From: an uncultured Bacteroides sp.
Lineage (GTDB): Bacteria; Bacteroidota; Bacteroidia; Bacteroidales; Bacteroidaceae
NCBI GenBank assembly: GCA_944319875.1
Contig: CALUFR010000011.1
Location: 1-54,989, forward strand
Length of the DNA: 54,989 bases
Direction: 5' to 3'
In this document: in pieces, positions 1-6,677 of the stretch
Numbering within the stretch: the stretch's first letter is position 1
How the letters are laid out: each line of letters begins with the position of its first letter
Made by a program: the position numbers and the translations under genes
The notes under the pieces: generated by a model
The model's database searches: none
What the model was told of the DNA's origin: nothing
The model's input: only the letters and a program-made list of their open reading frames with translations

Positions 1-852
1 GGCATTGGGCAGGCTGGGCAGACGGGTGTCAAACTGCGGCATGAATTCGTTCTTGAAGGCCACCTGCCCGTGTACCTCGGCAAACCACCACAGCTTCACG
101 TCCGGGCGGTAGAGGTAGTTGACGACCGTCTGCGGGCTGGCTATCACGGGCAGCCCCTTTTCGGCGGCGATGCGGTTGTATTCGTCGAAGATCTGGCGGT
201 CGGTGTACTGCGGGAAGTGGCTGCGCTTCAGGCGGAGCAGGATGCGCCCGGCGGTGGGGCCCACCTTGCGGGCACTCTGGTTGCCCGTATTGCCGTCCAC
301 CAGCACGCGGTATCCGTCACGCTTGTAGGCCGTGAATTTCTCCCACAGGCGGGCCTCGCTGCGGGGCAGGGTGTGGCCATAGCGGGTACGCAGGTCGGCA
401 CACAGGGCCAGCACGCCGTCCTTTACGAGGCGGGGGCGCTTGAAACCGCTTTTCGAGTGCAGCGTCTTCATCTCCTTTTCCCTTTCGGCCATGGCGTTCA
501 TCACCCGGGCGTTCAGGACCAGTTTCTCCACCTTGTCCTGGCTTATCTTCGGTTCGTAGCTGCGGTAGAAGTCGTCGGCCTGCGGGTCGGACTTCAACCG
601 GTTCTCCAGCTTCTTGCAGTTCAATTGCTTTTCCATATCTTCCTTGGCGTGCGGATGGCGGCTGTTATAGGCTCGCAGCACGGCGGGCGGCATGCCAGCG
701 TAGGCTATCAGAGCCTTGCGCCCGTTGCCGCCCTTCTGGACGACTTCCAGGCGACCCTGCCTCACATACTTGTCGTAACTTGGTTTGCTGAGAATGCCAC
801 CGCCCACCAGTTCGTCAAACGTCACGCAGATTGTTGTACCATACAATTCCAT
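1..852 (-). CDS. Mu-type phage transposase, N-terminal part (runs off left edge)
   Basis: The frame opens with an ATG at 852 and stays open for 284 codons to the window edge. It starts MELYGTTICVTFDELVGGG, followed by a basic DNA-binding-like stretch (VRQGRLEVVQKGGNGRKAL) and an R/K-rich region. This resembles the N-terminal recognition domains of the large transposases of Bacteroides Mu-like phages; the DDE catalytic core would lie beyond the edge and cannot be checked. It sits downstream of an HTH protein and a divergent repressor, the layout expected of a transposable phage early operon. The opposite strand carries a 301-codon frame here that I treat as a shadow. The exact family is inferred from context and general resemblance. 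Confidence 0.6.
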   Translation of the reverse strand, partial: MELYGTTICVTFDELVGGGILSKPSYDKYVRQGRLEVVQKGGNGRKALIAYAGMPPAVLRAYNSRHPHAKEDMEKQLNCKKLENRLKSDPQADDFYRSYEPKISQDKVEKLVLNARVMNAMAEREKEMKTLHSKSGFKRPRLVKDGVLALCADLRTRYGHTLPRSEARLWEKFTAYKRDGYRVLVDGNTGNQSARKVGPTAGRILLRLKRSHFPQYTDRQIFDEYNRIAAEKGLPVIASPQTVVNYLYRPDVKLWWFAEVHGQVAFKNEFMPQFDTRLPSLPNA

Positions 853-1024
853 ATCTCAGTCTTTTTTTCACGGTTCTTTTTGTGCGGAGCGGGGCGTCGG
901 AACCCGCCGCAGGCCGCCTTCCCAATCTTTTCATCCGACCAATACCCTGAAAGTATTCACCTATGTAGTCTATGACATTTCACACTTTTGTTATCCGTCC
1001 GGAAGGTTCCTGTCCGCTGTGGGG

Positions 1025-1222
1025 TCAATTCTTCATTCTTCGTTCTTCATTCTTCATTTCTTCCGGCAGCACCATGCCGAGCAGTACCACGATGCTCAGT
1101 GCCACCAGCAGCAGCCCCGTGCGGATGTCCTGTCCCGTGGCCTCCATCTGGTTGCTGATCCAAAATCCGTACACCAGCCCGACGGCTGCCGCAATCTTCT
1201 GTATGCGTCTGAATGTTTTCAT
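1025..1222 (-). CDS. Small membrane protein of the phage early region
   Basis: 65 codons starting MKTFRRIQKIAAAVGLVYG. The basic N-terminus is followed by a hydrophobic stretch (about residues 11-22) and a stronger one (GLLLVALSIVVLLGMVL, about residues 37-53), so it is probably a membrane protein with one or two spans. The C-terminus (EEMKNEERRMKN) is encoded by a run of the ATTCTTCATTCTTC motif that recurs elsewhere in the window, so the natural C-terminus may have been altered by that repeat. It lies between the HTH gene and the transposase on the same strand. I do not recognise the family. Confidence 0.45.
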   Translation of the reverse strand: MKTFRRIQKIAAAVGLVYGFWISNQMEATGQDIRTGLLLVALSIVVLLGMVLPEEMKNEERRMKN

Positions 1223-1282
1223 TGTCTGTCCTCCTCTGCCTTTAGGGTTAATGAGTTGATTACTTAGTAGTAGTTGATGAAT

Positions 1283-1316
1283 TACCTATAGGTAGTTCGC
1301 GGATTACCTATAGGTA
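1283..1316. repeat. Twin 12-bp palindromes 22 bp apart
   Basis: TACCTATAGGTA occurs at 1283-1294 and 1305-1316, inside a longer direct repeat (ATTACCTATAGGTAGTTCG twice). The perfect palindromes on the same helix face, just after the HTH gene stop, look like a regulator or transposase binding site. Confidence 0.65.
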
Positions 1317-1321
1317 GTTCG

Positions 1322-1600
1322 TCACAGCGTCGGATGGTCCTCCACGACGACGGCGCGCATCACCTCGCCTTTCTGGTTCAGGATCTTTACGGTGCGTGGT
1401 GCAGCCGGCACTTCGCGGATTTCCACGAGCTTCCCGCCATGCTGCAGGGCGGCCTCACGGATGCGGCAGCATGTGATGCTGTTGCGGTTGAACAGGAGCG
1501 CCTGGCTTACGTTCTGTACCGTCACGTTGAACATCCTGGCCAATTCCGCTTTCCCTGTGGCGGAAATCTCGATGCGGTGTCTCACTTTCTTTTCCATCAT
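1322..1600 (-). CDS. Small helix-turn-helix DNA-binding protein, phage early regulator
   Basis: 92 codons. Residues about 16-45 (GKAELARMFNVTVQNVSQAL and onward to the ITCCRIREAAL segment) have the spacing of a helix-turn-helix, followed by a short beta-like C-terminal tail. It is the first gene of the minus-strand unit leading to the transposase, directly downstream of the promoter at 1708-1738. In Mu-like phages this position holds a Ner-like negative regulator, so that role is likely but inferred. A second ATG (1597) is an equally possible start. The palindromes at 1283-1316 just past its stop are candidate targets. Confidence 0.6.
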   Translation of the reverse strand: MMEKKVRHRIEISATGKAELARMFNVTVQNVSQALLFNRNSITCCRIREAALQHGGKLVEIREVPAAPRTVKILNQKGEVMRAVVVEDHPTL

Positions 1601-1707
1601 ACGTTCTTTTTATCTGGGTTTACATTCAATATTCATTCGACTGATACTTGTTGCTTTTCTCGATGCTTTTCCGTACCTTTAGCGCGGTGTTTCATCGAAC
1701 AACGCTG

Positions 1708-1738
1708 CAAACATATACATTTTGTAGATATAATCCAA
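1708..1738 (-). promoter_or_regulatory. Candidate early promoter for the HTH/transposase operon
   Basis: On the minus strand a TATGTTTG -7 box (1708-1715) is preceded, 20 bp upstream, by TTG (1736-1738). This fits the Bacteroidetes sigma consensus. An operator copy (1716-1726) abuts the -7 box, so repressor binding would block it. Confidence 0.6.
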
Positions 1739-1768
1739 GAAAACGGGACGAAAAATCTACATTTTGTA
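1716..1768. promoter_or_regulatory. Two identical operators between divergent repressor and transposase units
   Basis: TACATTTTGTA is present at 1716-1726 and again at 1758-1768, 42 bp apart, which is four helical turns. The TACA/TGTA arms are palindromic. One copy overlaps the leftward promoter and the other lies 19 bp before the repressor ATG. This is the expected layout for a phage repressor that shuts the lytic promoter and controls itself. Confidence 0.65.
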
Positions 1769-1786
1769 TCTTAAAACATTCACGAT

Positions 1787-2437
1787 ATGGATAAAAAATC
1801 AATGCTTGAAGCTATAATCAACCATTATACCGATGGTAACAAGGCTCAATTTTCGAAGTTGCTCGGGGTATCTCCCCAAACGATCAGCGCATGGGGGGCA
1901 AGAAACACCTTCGACGCCGAACTGATATACGCAAAATGCGTAGATGTATCCGCGGAATGGTTACTGAAGGGTGAGGGTCCCATGCTCCGCCCCTCCCCCT
2001 CATCCGCCCCCGACACCGTGGCACACGTCGCCCGGAAATCCCGGGAAGGCATCCCCCTCATCCCGATCAGCGCGATGGCAGGCGTATTCAGCGGCGACCA
2101 ACAAGTCATGGAATACGAATGCGAACGCTACGTAGTGCCCGCCTTCAAGGGCGCTGACTTTCTGATCAGCGTGAAAGGCAGTAGCATGTATCCCAAGTAC
2201 AACAGCGGAGACATCGTAGCTTGTAAACGCCTCGCCATGTCCGACCTGTTCTTCCAATGGAACAAGGTCTACGTCCTCGACACCGACCAGGGCCCGCTCA
2301 TCAAGCGCGTCAAGCCGGGAAGCGACAAGGAACATGTCACCATCGTTTCTGACAATGAACGCTACGAGCCCTTCGAGCTCTCGCTTGACCATATCTACCA
2401 CGTGGCACTGGTAATAGGAGTGATCAGATTGGAATAA
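1787..2437 (+). CDS. LexA/CI-like phage repressor with S24 peptidase domain
   Basis: 216 codons. Residues about 5-60 form a helix-turn-helix (AQFSKLLGVSPQTISAWG). Residues about 95-215 are an S24 autoprotease: GSSMYPKYNSGD carries the catalytic Ser (about 133), LIKRV the catalytic Lys (about 173), and AMAGVF the Ala-Gly self-cleavage pair (about 98-99). Such proteins hold a prophage silent and cleave themselves after DNA damage signalled by RecA. It is divergent from the HTH/transposase unit with twin operators between them. The AT-rich trio behind it starts after 64 bp with no promoter that I can see, so it may be transcribed with the repressor during lysogeny. Confidence 0.88.
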   Translation: MDKKSMLEAIINHYTDGNKAQFSKLLGVSPQTISAWGARNTFDAELIYAKCVDVSAEWLLKGEGPMLRPSPSSAPDTVAHVARKSREGIPLIPISAMAGVFSGDQQVMEYECERYVVPAFKGADFLISVKGSSMYPKYNSGDIVACKRLAMSDLFFQWNKVYVLDTDQGPLIKRVKPGSDKEHVTIVSDNERYEPFELSLDHIYHVALVIGVIRLE

Positions 2438-2501
2438 TTAGTATTAGTTTGAGACGATATCATCAACATGATTTACCACTACAAGTACAAGAGATGAAAG
2501 T

Positions 2502-3569
2502 ATGAAAAAAAAGATTATAGGTCATTCACGTTGGTGGCATATTAGCCATAAGTATAGGCTTAGAAAAGCCAAACAAAAAGCTAAGCTCCTAAGGATTACT
2601 CGAAATTGTAGAAAAAAAACAAAATACAGGCGAGAAAGGGGAGGATATGCACACAATGGAGTTGTGCAACAAACCTTGTTTGCTCCCAAATACTTTGCTT
2701 TGCTGCAATATCCAGAGAATGTTTTGTCTTTTATCCAAAAGATTGAAAAGATTTTATTGAAAAACTCTGGCATTAAAATAGTAAAATTTGAATTATGTAA
2801 TGTTTCTGCAATTGACATTGGTGCTATTTGTTTGTTTTTATCAAAATTAAACGAATTATCAAAGAGAAGCATCAGAAGTTGGGGAACATTTCCAGATGAT
2901 GAACAATGCAAAAAGGTTATTGTCGATTCTGGTTTTTTGGATAGAATGAAAGATGTAGTGAAAAAAGCAACATTTCCCAGAAATAATAAGAATTTAATAT
3001 TAAACCGAGGTTTCGATAGAACAGATAATGCAGCTACAGCTCGTGAGATAAGAAAAGCTGTGCAACACTTGACGGGTAATGAAGATAACTATAAACCTAT
3101 TTATAGCATTGCTCAGGAAATATGCGCAAATTCTGTGGAACATGCAAATGAAGACAAGCAAAAGAAAAATTGGTTGTTTTCGACAAGTTACATGGAAGAT
3201 AAGGTTATCTTTACAATGACAGATATTGGTGAAGGCATTTTAAAAACCATACGTAGGAAATTCTTTAAGCAAATCCAAGATAGTATGTTGAATGACTCAA
3301 AGGAAATCTTATTAAATGCCTTTGAAAAACAATATGAATCAAGGACAAAGGATCCAAATAGGAATAAGGGATTACCTAAAATTTATAATACTTCCAAAAA
3401 TAAACATATTGAGAACTTGATTGTTATTACAAATAACGTATTTTTGGACTTTGAAAATCCACAAAATTCCAAGATACTAAAGAATAAGTTTAAAGGAACT
3501 TTTTATTATTGGACTTTAAATAAAGAATGTATAGAAAGATGGCGAAGCAGATTTACAAAATTGCAGTAA
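2502..3569 (+). CDS. STAS-like domain fused to GHKL/HATPase domain
   Basis: 355 codons. The first 50 residues are very basic. Residues about 92-150 look STAS-like (IVKFELCNVSAIDIGAICLF). Residues about 195-310 have the signatures of a histidine-kinase-type ATPase: N-box in IAQEICANSVEHANE (Glu207, Asn210, His214), G1 box DIGEG (241-245), and a Gly-rich GLPKI segment near 290. There is no phospho-acceptor histidine domain, so it resembles SpoIIAB/RsbW-type switch ATPases rather than a sensor kinase. Base composition is much more AT-rich than the flanking genes, indicating recent transfer. It overlaps the next gene, which encodes another STAS-like protein, suggesting that the two proteins interact. 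The function is unknown. Confidence 0.75.
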   Translation: MKKKIIGHSRWWHISHKYRLRKAKQKAKLLRITRNCRKKTKYRRERGGYAHNGVVQQTLFAPKYFALLQYPENVLSFIQKIEKILLKNSGIKIVKFELCNVSAIDIGAICLFLSKLNELSKRSIRSWGTFPDDEQCKKVIVDSGFLDRMKDVVKKATFPRNNKNLILNRGFDRTDNAATAREIRKAVQHLTGNEDNYKPIYSIAQEICANSVEHANEDKQKKNWLFSTSYMEDKVIFTMTDIGEGILKTIRRKFFKQIQDSMLNDSKEILLNAFEKQYESRTKDPNRNKGLPKIYNTSKNKHIENLIVITNNVFLDFENPQNSKILKNKFKGTFYYWTLNKECIERWRSRFTKLQ

Positions 3570-3976
3570 TTAATTATTCTACAGATCCCGGGCCTCGATA
3601 TTCTCGTCAGGGAGATGATTCTGGTGAAGATTTCTACCACAAAGTTTTGAATGAAGCTTTTTATAAAGCACTAAATGCTAATGAAATGCTGGAAGTCTCA
3701 TTAGATGGAACAAGTGGATATGCTTCATCATTTTTAGATGAAGCTTTTGGAAATCTTGTCTATGATTTCACACTGGAGCTCGTTCAGAAGAACCTGATCA
3801 TAATATCAGAGGAAGAACCTGAGTGGAAAGATATGATTGAAAAAGAAACATACGTGGAATGGGAACAGAGGAGGTTAAACAAACGGCAGCCTGAAAAAAG
3901 TGCGTCTCATGAGGCTTGGTATAGGTATGTTGCTAAAGATTTTCCTAAGAAAATATGGATAACAGACTTGAAATAA
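3539..3976 (+). CDS. STAS-like DUF4325 protein
   Basis: 145 codons from ATG 3539 (MAKQIYKIAVINYST); an ATG at 3527 is also in frame. The motif VSLDGTSGYASSFLDEAFGN around residues 53-72 is characteristic of the STAS-like DUF4325 family, where a phosphorylatable or switch loop lies beside the SSFLDEAF helix. It overlaps the end of the ATPase gene by 31 bp and shares its stop with the next start (TAATG), so the three genes are surely translated together. The pairing of an HATPase with a STAS-like protein recalls partner-switching modules. The C-terminal half (WEQRRLNKRQPEKSA) is polar and unassigned. Confidence 0.75.
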   Translation: MAKQIYKIAVINYSTDPGPRYSRQGDDSGEDFYHKVLNEAFYKALNANEMLEVSLDGTSGYASSFLDEAFGNLVYDFTLELVQKNLIIISEEEPEWKDMIEKETYVEWEQRRLNKRQPEKSASHEAWYRYVAKDFPKKIWITDLK

Positions 3977-4512
3977 TGGGAATATATCTTACCACCTCTG
4001 ATTTGATAGCATTGCTTAATCTTGTTGTGACCTCTATTATAGGCATTTGGTTGGCCATCATTGTCAACAGGAATTTTACCATTAATAGGTCTATCAAAGA
4101 TTACTACATGCAAGAAGTTAAAGATATTAGAAAATTCTATGCTGACTTCTTGCGTAAAATTTATATGGGCCAACTATCAGCAAAAGATATAAAAGAGTGG
4201 TTGAAAATCGCTTCTAACCGAATTGATTGTGTGGAATATAGTATAAAAGACTCTTTCCTTATAAATAAGTGTGATATAGGAAAAATCCACTCTGAAATAC
4301 AGACCTTTATAACAGGAACGGACGAGTTTAACGAGAACTACAGATTGCAGTATGTAGTATTTAGAGAAGATACGAAGAATCAAATTTTGAGTTTTCACAT
4401 TAAACTATTAAATGCATGTACAGAACTTGTTGTAAGAGCTAATAAGGCTCGTAAACATGGTTGGCGATATCGTATTTGCAAATGGCTTAAGAATAAATTC
4501 AATAATAGATAA
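3976..4512 (+). CDS. One-TM protein, third gene of the STAS/ATPase trio
   Basis: 178 codons from ATG 3976; the A is shared with the previous TAA stop (TAATG). An ATG at 3955 is an alternative. One strong membrane span (LIALLNLVVTSIIGIWLAII) lies near the N-terminus, then a long, charged, mostly helical cytoplasmic part (IKDYYMQEVKDIRKFYADF), ending basic (RICKWLKNKFNNR). I recognise no family. A membrane-anchored helical protein as the last gene of a signalling trio is a plausible output component, but this is inference. The stop is 7 bp before a terminator stem that belongs to the opposite strand. Confidence 0.65.
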   Translation: MGIYLTTSDLIALLNLVVTSIIGIWLAIIVNRNFTINRSIKDYYMQEVKDIRKFYADFLRKIYMGQLSAKDIKEWLKIASNRIDCVEYSIKDSFLINKCDIGKIHSEIQTFITGTDEFNENYRLQYVVFREDTKNQILSFHIKLLNACTELVVRANKARKHGWRYRICKWLKNKFNNR

Positions 4513-4519
4513 AACAACA

Positions 4520-4543
4520 GCACCCGGCAAAGTCGCCGGGTGC
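4520..4543 (-). terminator. Strong hairpin terminator of the tRNA/ncRNA unit
   Basis: GCACCCGGC and GCCGGGTGC form a perfect 9-bp stem with a 6-nt loop. On the minus strand it is followed by TGTTGTTTTATC. It ends transcription from tRNA-fMet and probably also blocks readthrough from the plus-strand trio. Confidence 0.75.
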
Positions 4544-4620
4544 ACATCTTTATTAACCTTAAAACCTCCACGTGCTTGCTTCCCGTCAGGCGGAGGAACT
4601 GATGCGGTCCGGGAGCACTC
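4521..4620 (-). ncRNA. ffs: Candidate small SRP RNA (4.5S type)
   Basis: Between tRNA-fMet and its terminator lie about 100 nt with no reading frame of note. Read on the minus strand it begins GAGTGCTCCCGGACC and contains CATCAG, then CCGCCTGACGG, then GGGAAGCAAGC. A UCAG strand opposite a GGAAGCA strand around a short apical stem is reminiscent of the conserved domain IV of signal recognition particle RNA. The length of about 100 nt also fits the small bacterial type. The fold is my own reading; a different structured RNA or a processed tRNA trailer is possible. Confidence 0.4.
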
Positions 4621-4645
4621 AATACAAACCATGAAAAAACTATTG

Positions 4646-4719
4646 TTGCGTGGACAGGACTCGAACCTGTGGCCTCAAGGCTATGACCCTTGCGAGCTAC
4701 CATTCTGCTCCACCACGCC
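4646..4719 (-). tRNA. Initiator tRNA-Met (CAT)
   Basis: A full cloverleaf is visible: acceptor GGCGTGG/CCACGC, D-stem GAGC/GCTC, anticodon loop GTCATAG with anticodon CAT, and a TTCGAGT-type T-loop. The 1:72 pair is mismatched (G1, A72) and the 11:24 pair is A-T. Both are initiator hallmarks, so this is tRNA-fMet rather than elongator. CCA is not encoded. Confidence 0.88.
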
Positions 4720-4750
4720 CTCATGTGCGGCGCACGCACATTTCACGCGA

Positions 4751-4758
4751 CAAAGATA
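4751..4758 (-). promoter_or_regulatory. -7 box for tRNA-fMet
   Basis: TATCTTTG on the minus strand, about 32 bp upstream of the tRNA 5' end, matches TAnnTTTG. No clear -33 partner is seen at the usual distance. Confidence 0.5.
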
Positions 4759-5167
4759 ACGCAATAATTCAAAATAACACTATATATCAACGAATTACAG
4801 ATATTTGTCAACGCCTGAAACACCGTTTTCCGTGGTATTATCCCCCCTCGAATGTGCAGAAAACGCCTAAAAATTGCCCCGTTTTGGAAATATGGCACAC
4901 CGAAAGCACAAAAAAACAATCGAAAAGTATGCCCAACTAAATAAATATTTACACGCCGTTTTTATAAAGAGTATGCCCAACTGTATGTCCAAAGGTATGT
5001 CCAATTCACTTTTTAACATTTCCGCGGTGGCCGTATAGAGCCGCTTTTCCAATCAGGCTTTAAACGGTCGCTAAATTCCTTAAACACCTTTATTTTTAAG
5101 CAAAAATACTTCTATATATTAATTATTTGGAATATATTTGCATTAAATACTTCCAAATATTCATGTT
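4759..5167. other. AT-rich intergenic region with small direct repeats
   Basis: No convincing gene. GTATGCCCAACT occurs at 4927-4938 and 4971-4982, and the variant GTATGTCCAA at 4983-4992 and 4995-5004. The last three copies are 12 bp apart and could be read as repeated codons of a lost gene or as binding sites. TATATTTG at 5133-5140 is a -7 box suited to the gene at 5168. Confidence 0.5.
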
Positions 5168-5377
5168 ATGACCAAGGTTATACACGTACACCTCATTTTT
5201 GAAAAGAAAGACTATTATTTCGGCTCGATCAGTGCCATTTACACCACGCTCAGCGAGGCCGAAATAGGCATTAAACAAAGCACGCTACTGCATGCCGGAC
5301 TCGTCGATGGAGGCGTCAAACTTACCCGTAGGGCCATTATACGCCAATCTCACCTCATTCGTAGCGGTAAAGAGTAG
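5168..5377 (+). CDS. Small conserved-looking hypothetical protein
   Basis: 69 codons, MTKVIHVHLIFEKKDYYFG, with a compact mixed alpha/beta pattern and no signal or membrane span. The wording GIKQSTLLHAGL and KLTRRAIIRQSHLIR reads like a real folded peptide, and a TATATTTG promoter box lies 27 bp upstream. It is followed by a hairpin terminator. I believe similar short proteins exist in Bacteroides next to mobile DNA, but the function is unknown to me. Confidence 0.6.
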   Translation: MTKVIHVHLIFEKKDYYFGSISAIYTTLSEAEIGIKQSTLLHAGLVDGGVKLTRRAIIRQSHLIRSGKE

Positions 5378-5403
5378 TCCGCTTCATGCCAAAATGCCAA
5401 AAG

Positions 5404-5452
5404 AAAAGTGGCCGAAATGAGCCTCAAACGAAGCCATTTCGACCACTTCTTT
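5404..5452 (+). terminator. Terminator after the small hypothetical gene
   Basis: AAGTGG..CGAAATG pairs with CATTTCG..CCACTT (13 bp with one mismatch), followed by CTTT. It is placed 27 bp after the stop at 5377. Confidence 0.55.
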
Positions 5453-5769
5453 ATGTTCATGCACCATTTATCGTTTAGAAGACGGTCGTCCACCGTTCAA
5501 ATGCACCATCAAATCCCTATAAATCCACAAATCGTTTTAGAGCGCCCGCATCTTCATTCCTCGTTCAATCTCCCCAAACACAGCAACTTACGCCGTTTTC
5601 CCCGTTCCTCATTTTCTCACAAATCGTTTTATCCCCCGTAGATAGTGTTAAATTATAGATACAAACAAAATAAACGCCGCACAGTCTGCTATATTTAGAG
5701 AGTTTCTTGTTACTTTTGTTCAATGGAAAATTCAATCAGAATGGCAGACCCACGGAAAGGAGAAACGGA
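5453..5769. other. Intergenic region with promoter for the DUF3791 pair
   Basis: No supported gene. A short word ACAAATCGTTTTA occurs near 5528 and 5620, with a weaker copy near 5465. TACTTTTG at 5711-5718 is a good -7 box for the gene at 5770 and argues against a start at 5707. Confidence 0.5.
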
Positions 5770-5985
5770 ATGAACAAAGAACAACAAGACAGGGCTATGT
5801 TCGTATCGTTCTGTATAGAGCAATACGCCAAGGCCAAAGGCATGAAGACAGAGGACGTGGTACAACTGTTTGAACGGCATGGAATAGCGGAACATTTCTG
5901 TGAGTTCTATGACGTGCTTCACACACAAGGCCATCAATGGCTGATTGAAGAGATCGACGAAATGATAAAAGACAGAAAAAAATGA
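5770..5985 (+). CDS. DUF3791 family protein
   Basis: 71 codons from ATG 5770. The frame extends upstream to 5707, but a TAnnTTTG promoter box lies inside that extension. The pattern FVSFCIEQYAKAKGMKTEDV, then LFERHGIAEHFCEFYDVLH and the acidic IEEIDEMI end match the small helical DUF3791 family. Members normally sit in short operons with a DUF3990 protein and are proposed to be antitoxin-like. Here no DUF3990 gene is present; the partner is only the 72-codon gene that follows. Confidence 0.75.
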   Translation: MNKEQQDRAMFVSFCIEQYAKAKGMKTEDVVQLFERHGIAEHFCEFYDVLHTQGHQWLIEEIDEMIKDRKK

Positions 5986-6010
5986 GCAAGATATATCATG
6001 GAAGTTTAGA

Positions 6011-6229
6011 ATGAGCACAGAAATCACCCAAGAAAACCTGTATTTGTTGTTACCTATCAAAATTGGGTGGCTTGCCCCATGGTTGGCGAGAGACCGGGGA
6101 ATAAGTCTTACTGATGCCATCAGCCGCATCTATCGTTCACAGCTCTATAAGAAACTATCGACCGAAAGCACCAAGTACTGGCATTTGGGGCCCGTGGAAT
6201 TGTATGAGGAACTGAAAACAGAACTGTAA
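6011..6229 (+). CDS. Small partner of the DUF3791 protein
   Basis: 72 codons, starting MSTEITQENLYLLLPIKIGW. It contains the segment ISLTDAISRIYRSQLYKKLS and ends YWHLGPVELYEELKTEL. The layout (short helix, Y-R-S core, W near the end, LYEE) resembles the second short protein found beside DUF3791/DUF3990 genes. It begins 25 bp after the DUF3791 stop, so it is co-transcribed. With the toxin-like DUF3990 gene missing, the pair may be a decayed or solitary antitoxin-like module. Confidence 0.6.
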   Translation: MSTEITQENLYLLLPIKIGWLAPWLARDRGISLTDAISRIYRSQLYKKLSTESTKYWHLGPVELYEELKTEL

Positions 6230-6371
6230 TAACAGAAAAATGCGTCAGTTCACCCGTTTCACCCGATGCTTCACATTATCTTGCTTATTTACAATCCGTT
6301 GGAATGCCGTGAAAGCGTGAAGGCAGTTTGATAATGATTAATAATTAGTGGTTAATGGTTCACAAAGTGTC

Positions 6372-6476
6372 CTCTTGAGTCGGCTAGACAACCTCTTGAT
6401 TCAGACAAACAAGCTCTTGAGCTGACTAAACAGCCACTTGGCTGCGCTAAACATGCTCTTTGGTTGCGCTAACTGT
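6372..6476. repeat. Array A1: five 21-bp units
   Basis: Units begin at 6372, 6393, 6414, 6435 and 6456, exactly 21 bp apart. Typical core CTCTTGAGCTGACTAAACA; the fourth unit reads CACTTGGCTGCGCTAAACA. The spacing is exact while the sequence drifts. Confidence 0.8.
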
Positions 6477-6563
6477 CGAATTTACAGAAACAACATCTAT
6501 TGTTTTCGACGTGAAACATTGAAGACCTTTCTGGAATTCACATGCCGTGCTTTGTGAGCATCT

Positions 6564-6655
6564 CACGACACGGGTCGTTACCTCCTCACGGCACGGGTCG
6601 TTACCACCCCACGGCACGGGTCGTCGCACCCTCACAGCACGTACCGTAAGACATT
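6564..6655. repeat. Array B1: four 23-bp units
   Basis: Units begin at 6564, 6587, 6610 and 6633, exactly 23 bp apart. The core is ACGACACGGGTCGT, with ACGAC/GTCGT arms. Later units change the bases but keep the inverted symmetry in part. The remainder of 6230-6741 contains nothing else I can identify. Confidence 0.8.
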
Positions 6656-6677
6656 ACTCACACGAATTAGAAAAACA

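Noticed and set aside
856..912. Short basic frame starting MKRLGRRPAAG upstream of the transposase
   Set aside because: It runs into the transposase start in another frame, is low in complexity and has no support beyond an ATG.
70..975. 301-codon plus-strand frame at the left edge
   Set aside because: The minus strand gives a continuous transposase-like protein with sensible composition, preceded by phage genes. The plus frame reads as its shadow.
4395..4739. Frames across the tRNA-fMet and ncRNA region
   Set aside because: They cover a tRNA, a terminator stem and structured RNA, and show no protein features.
6372..6655. Possible CRISPR array
   Set aside because: The units are contiguous with no unique spacers, unit lengths are 21 and 23 bp, and no cas gene is present. 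The same applies to 25332-25511 and 36734-36907.
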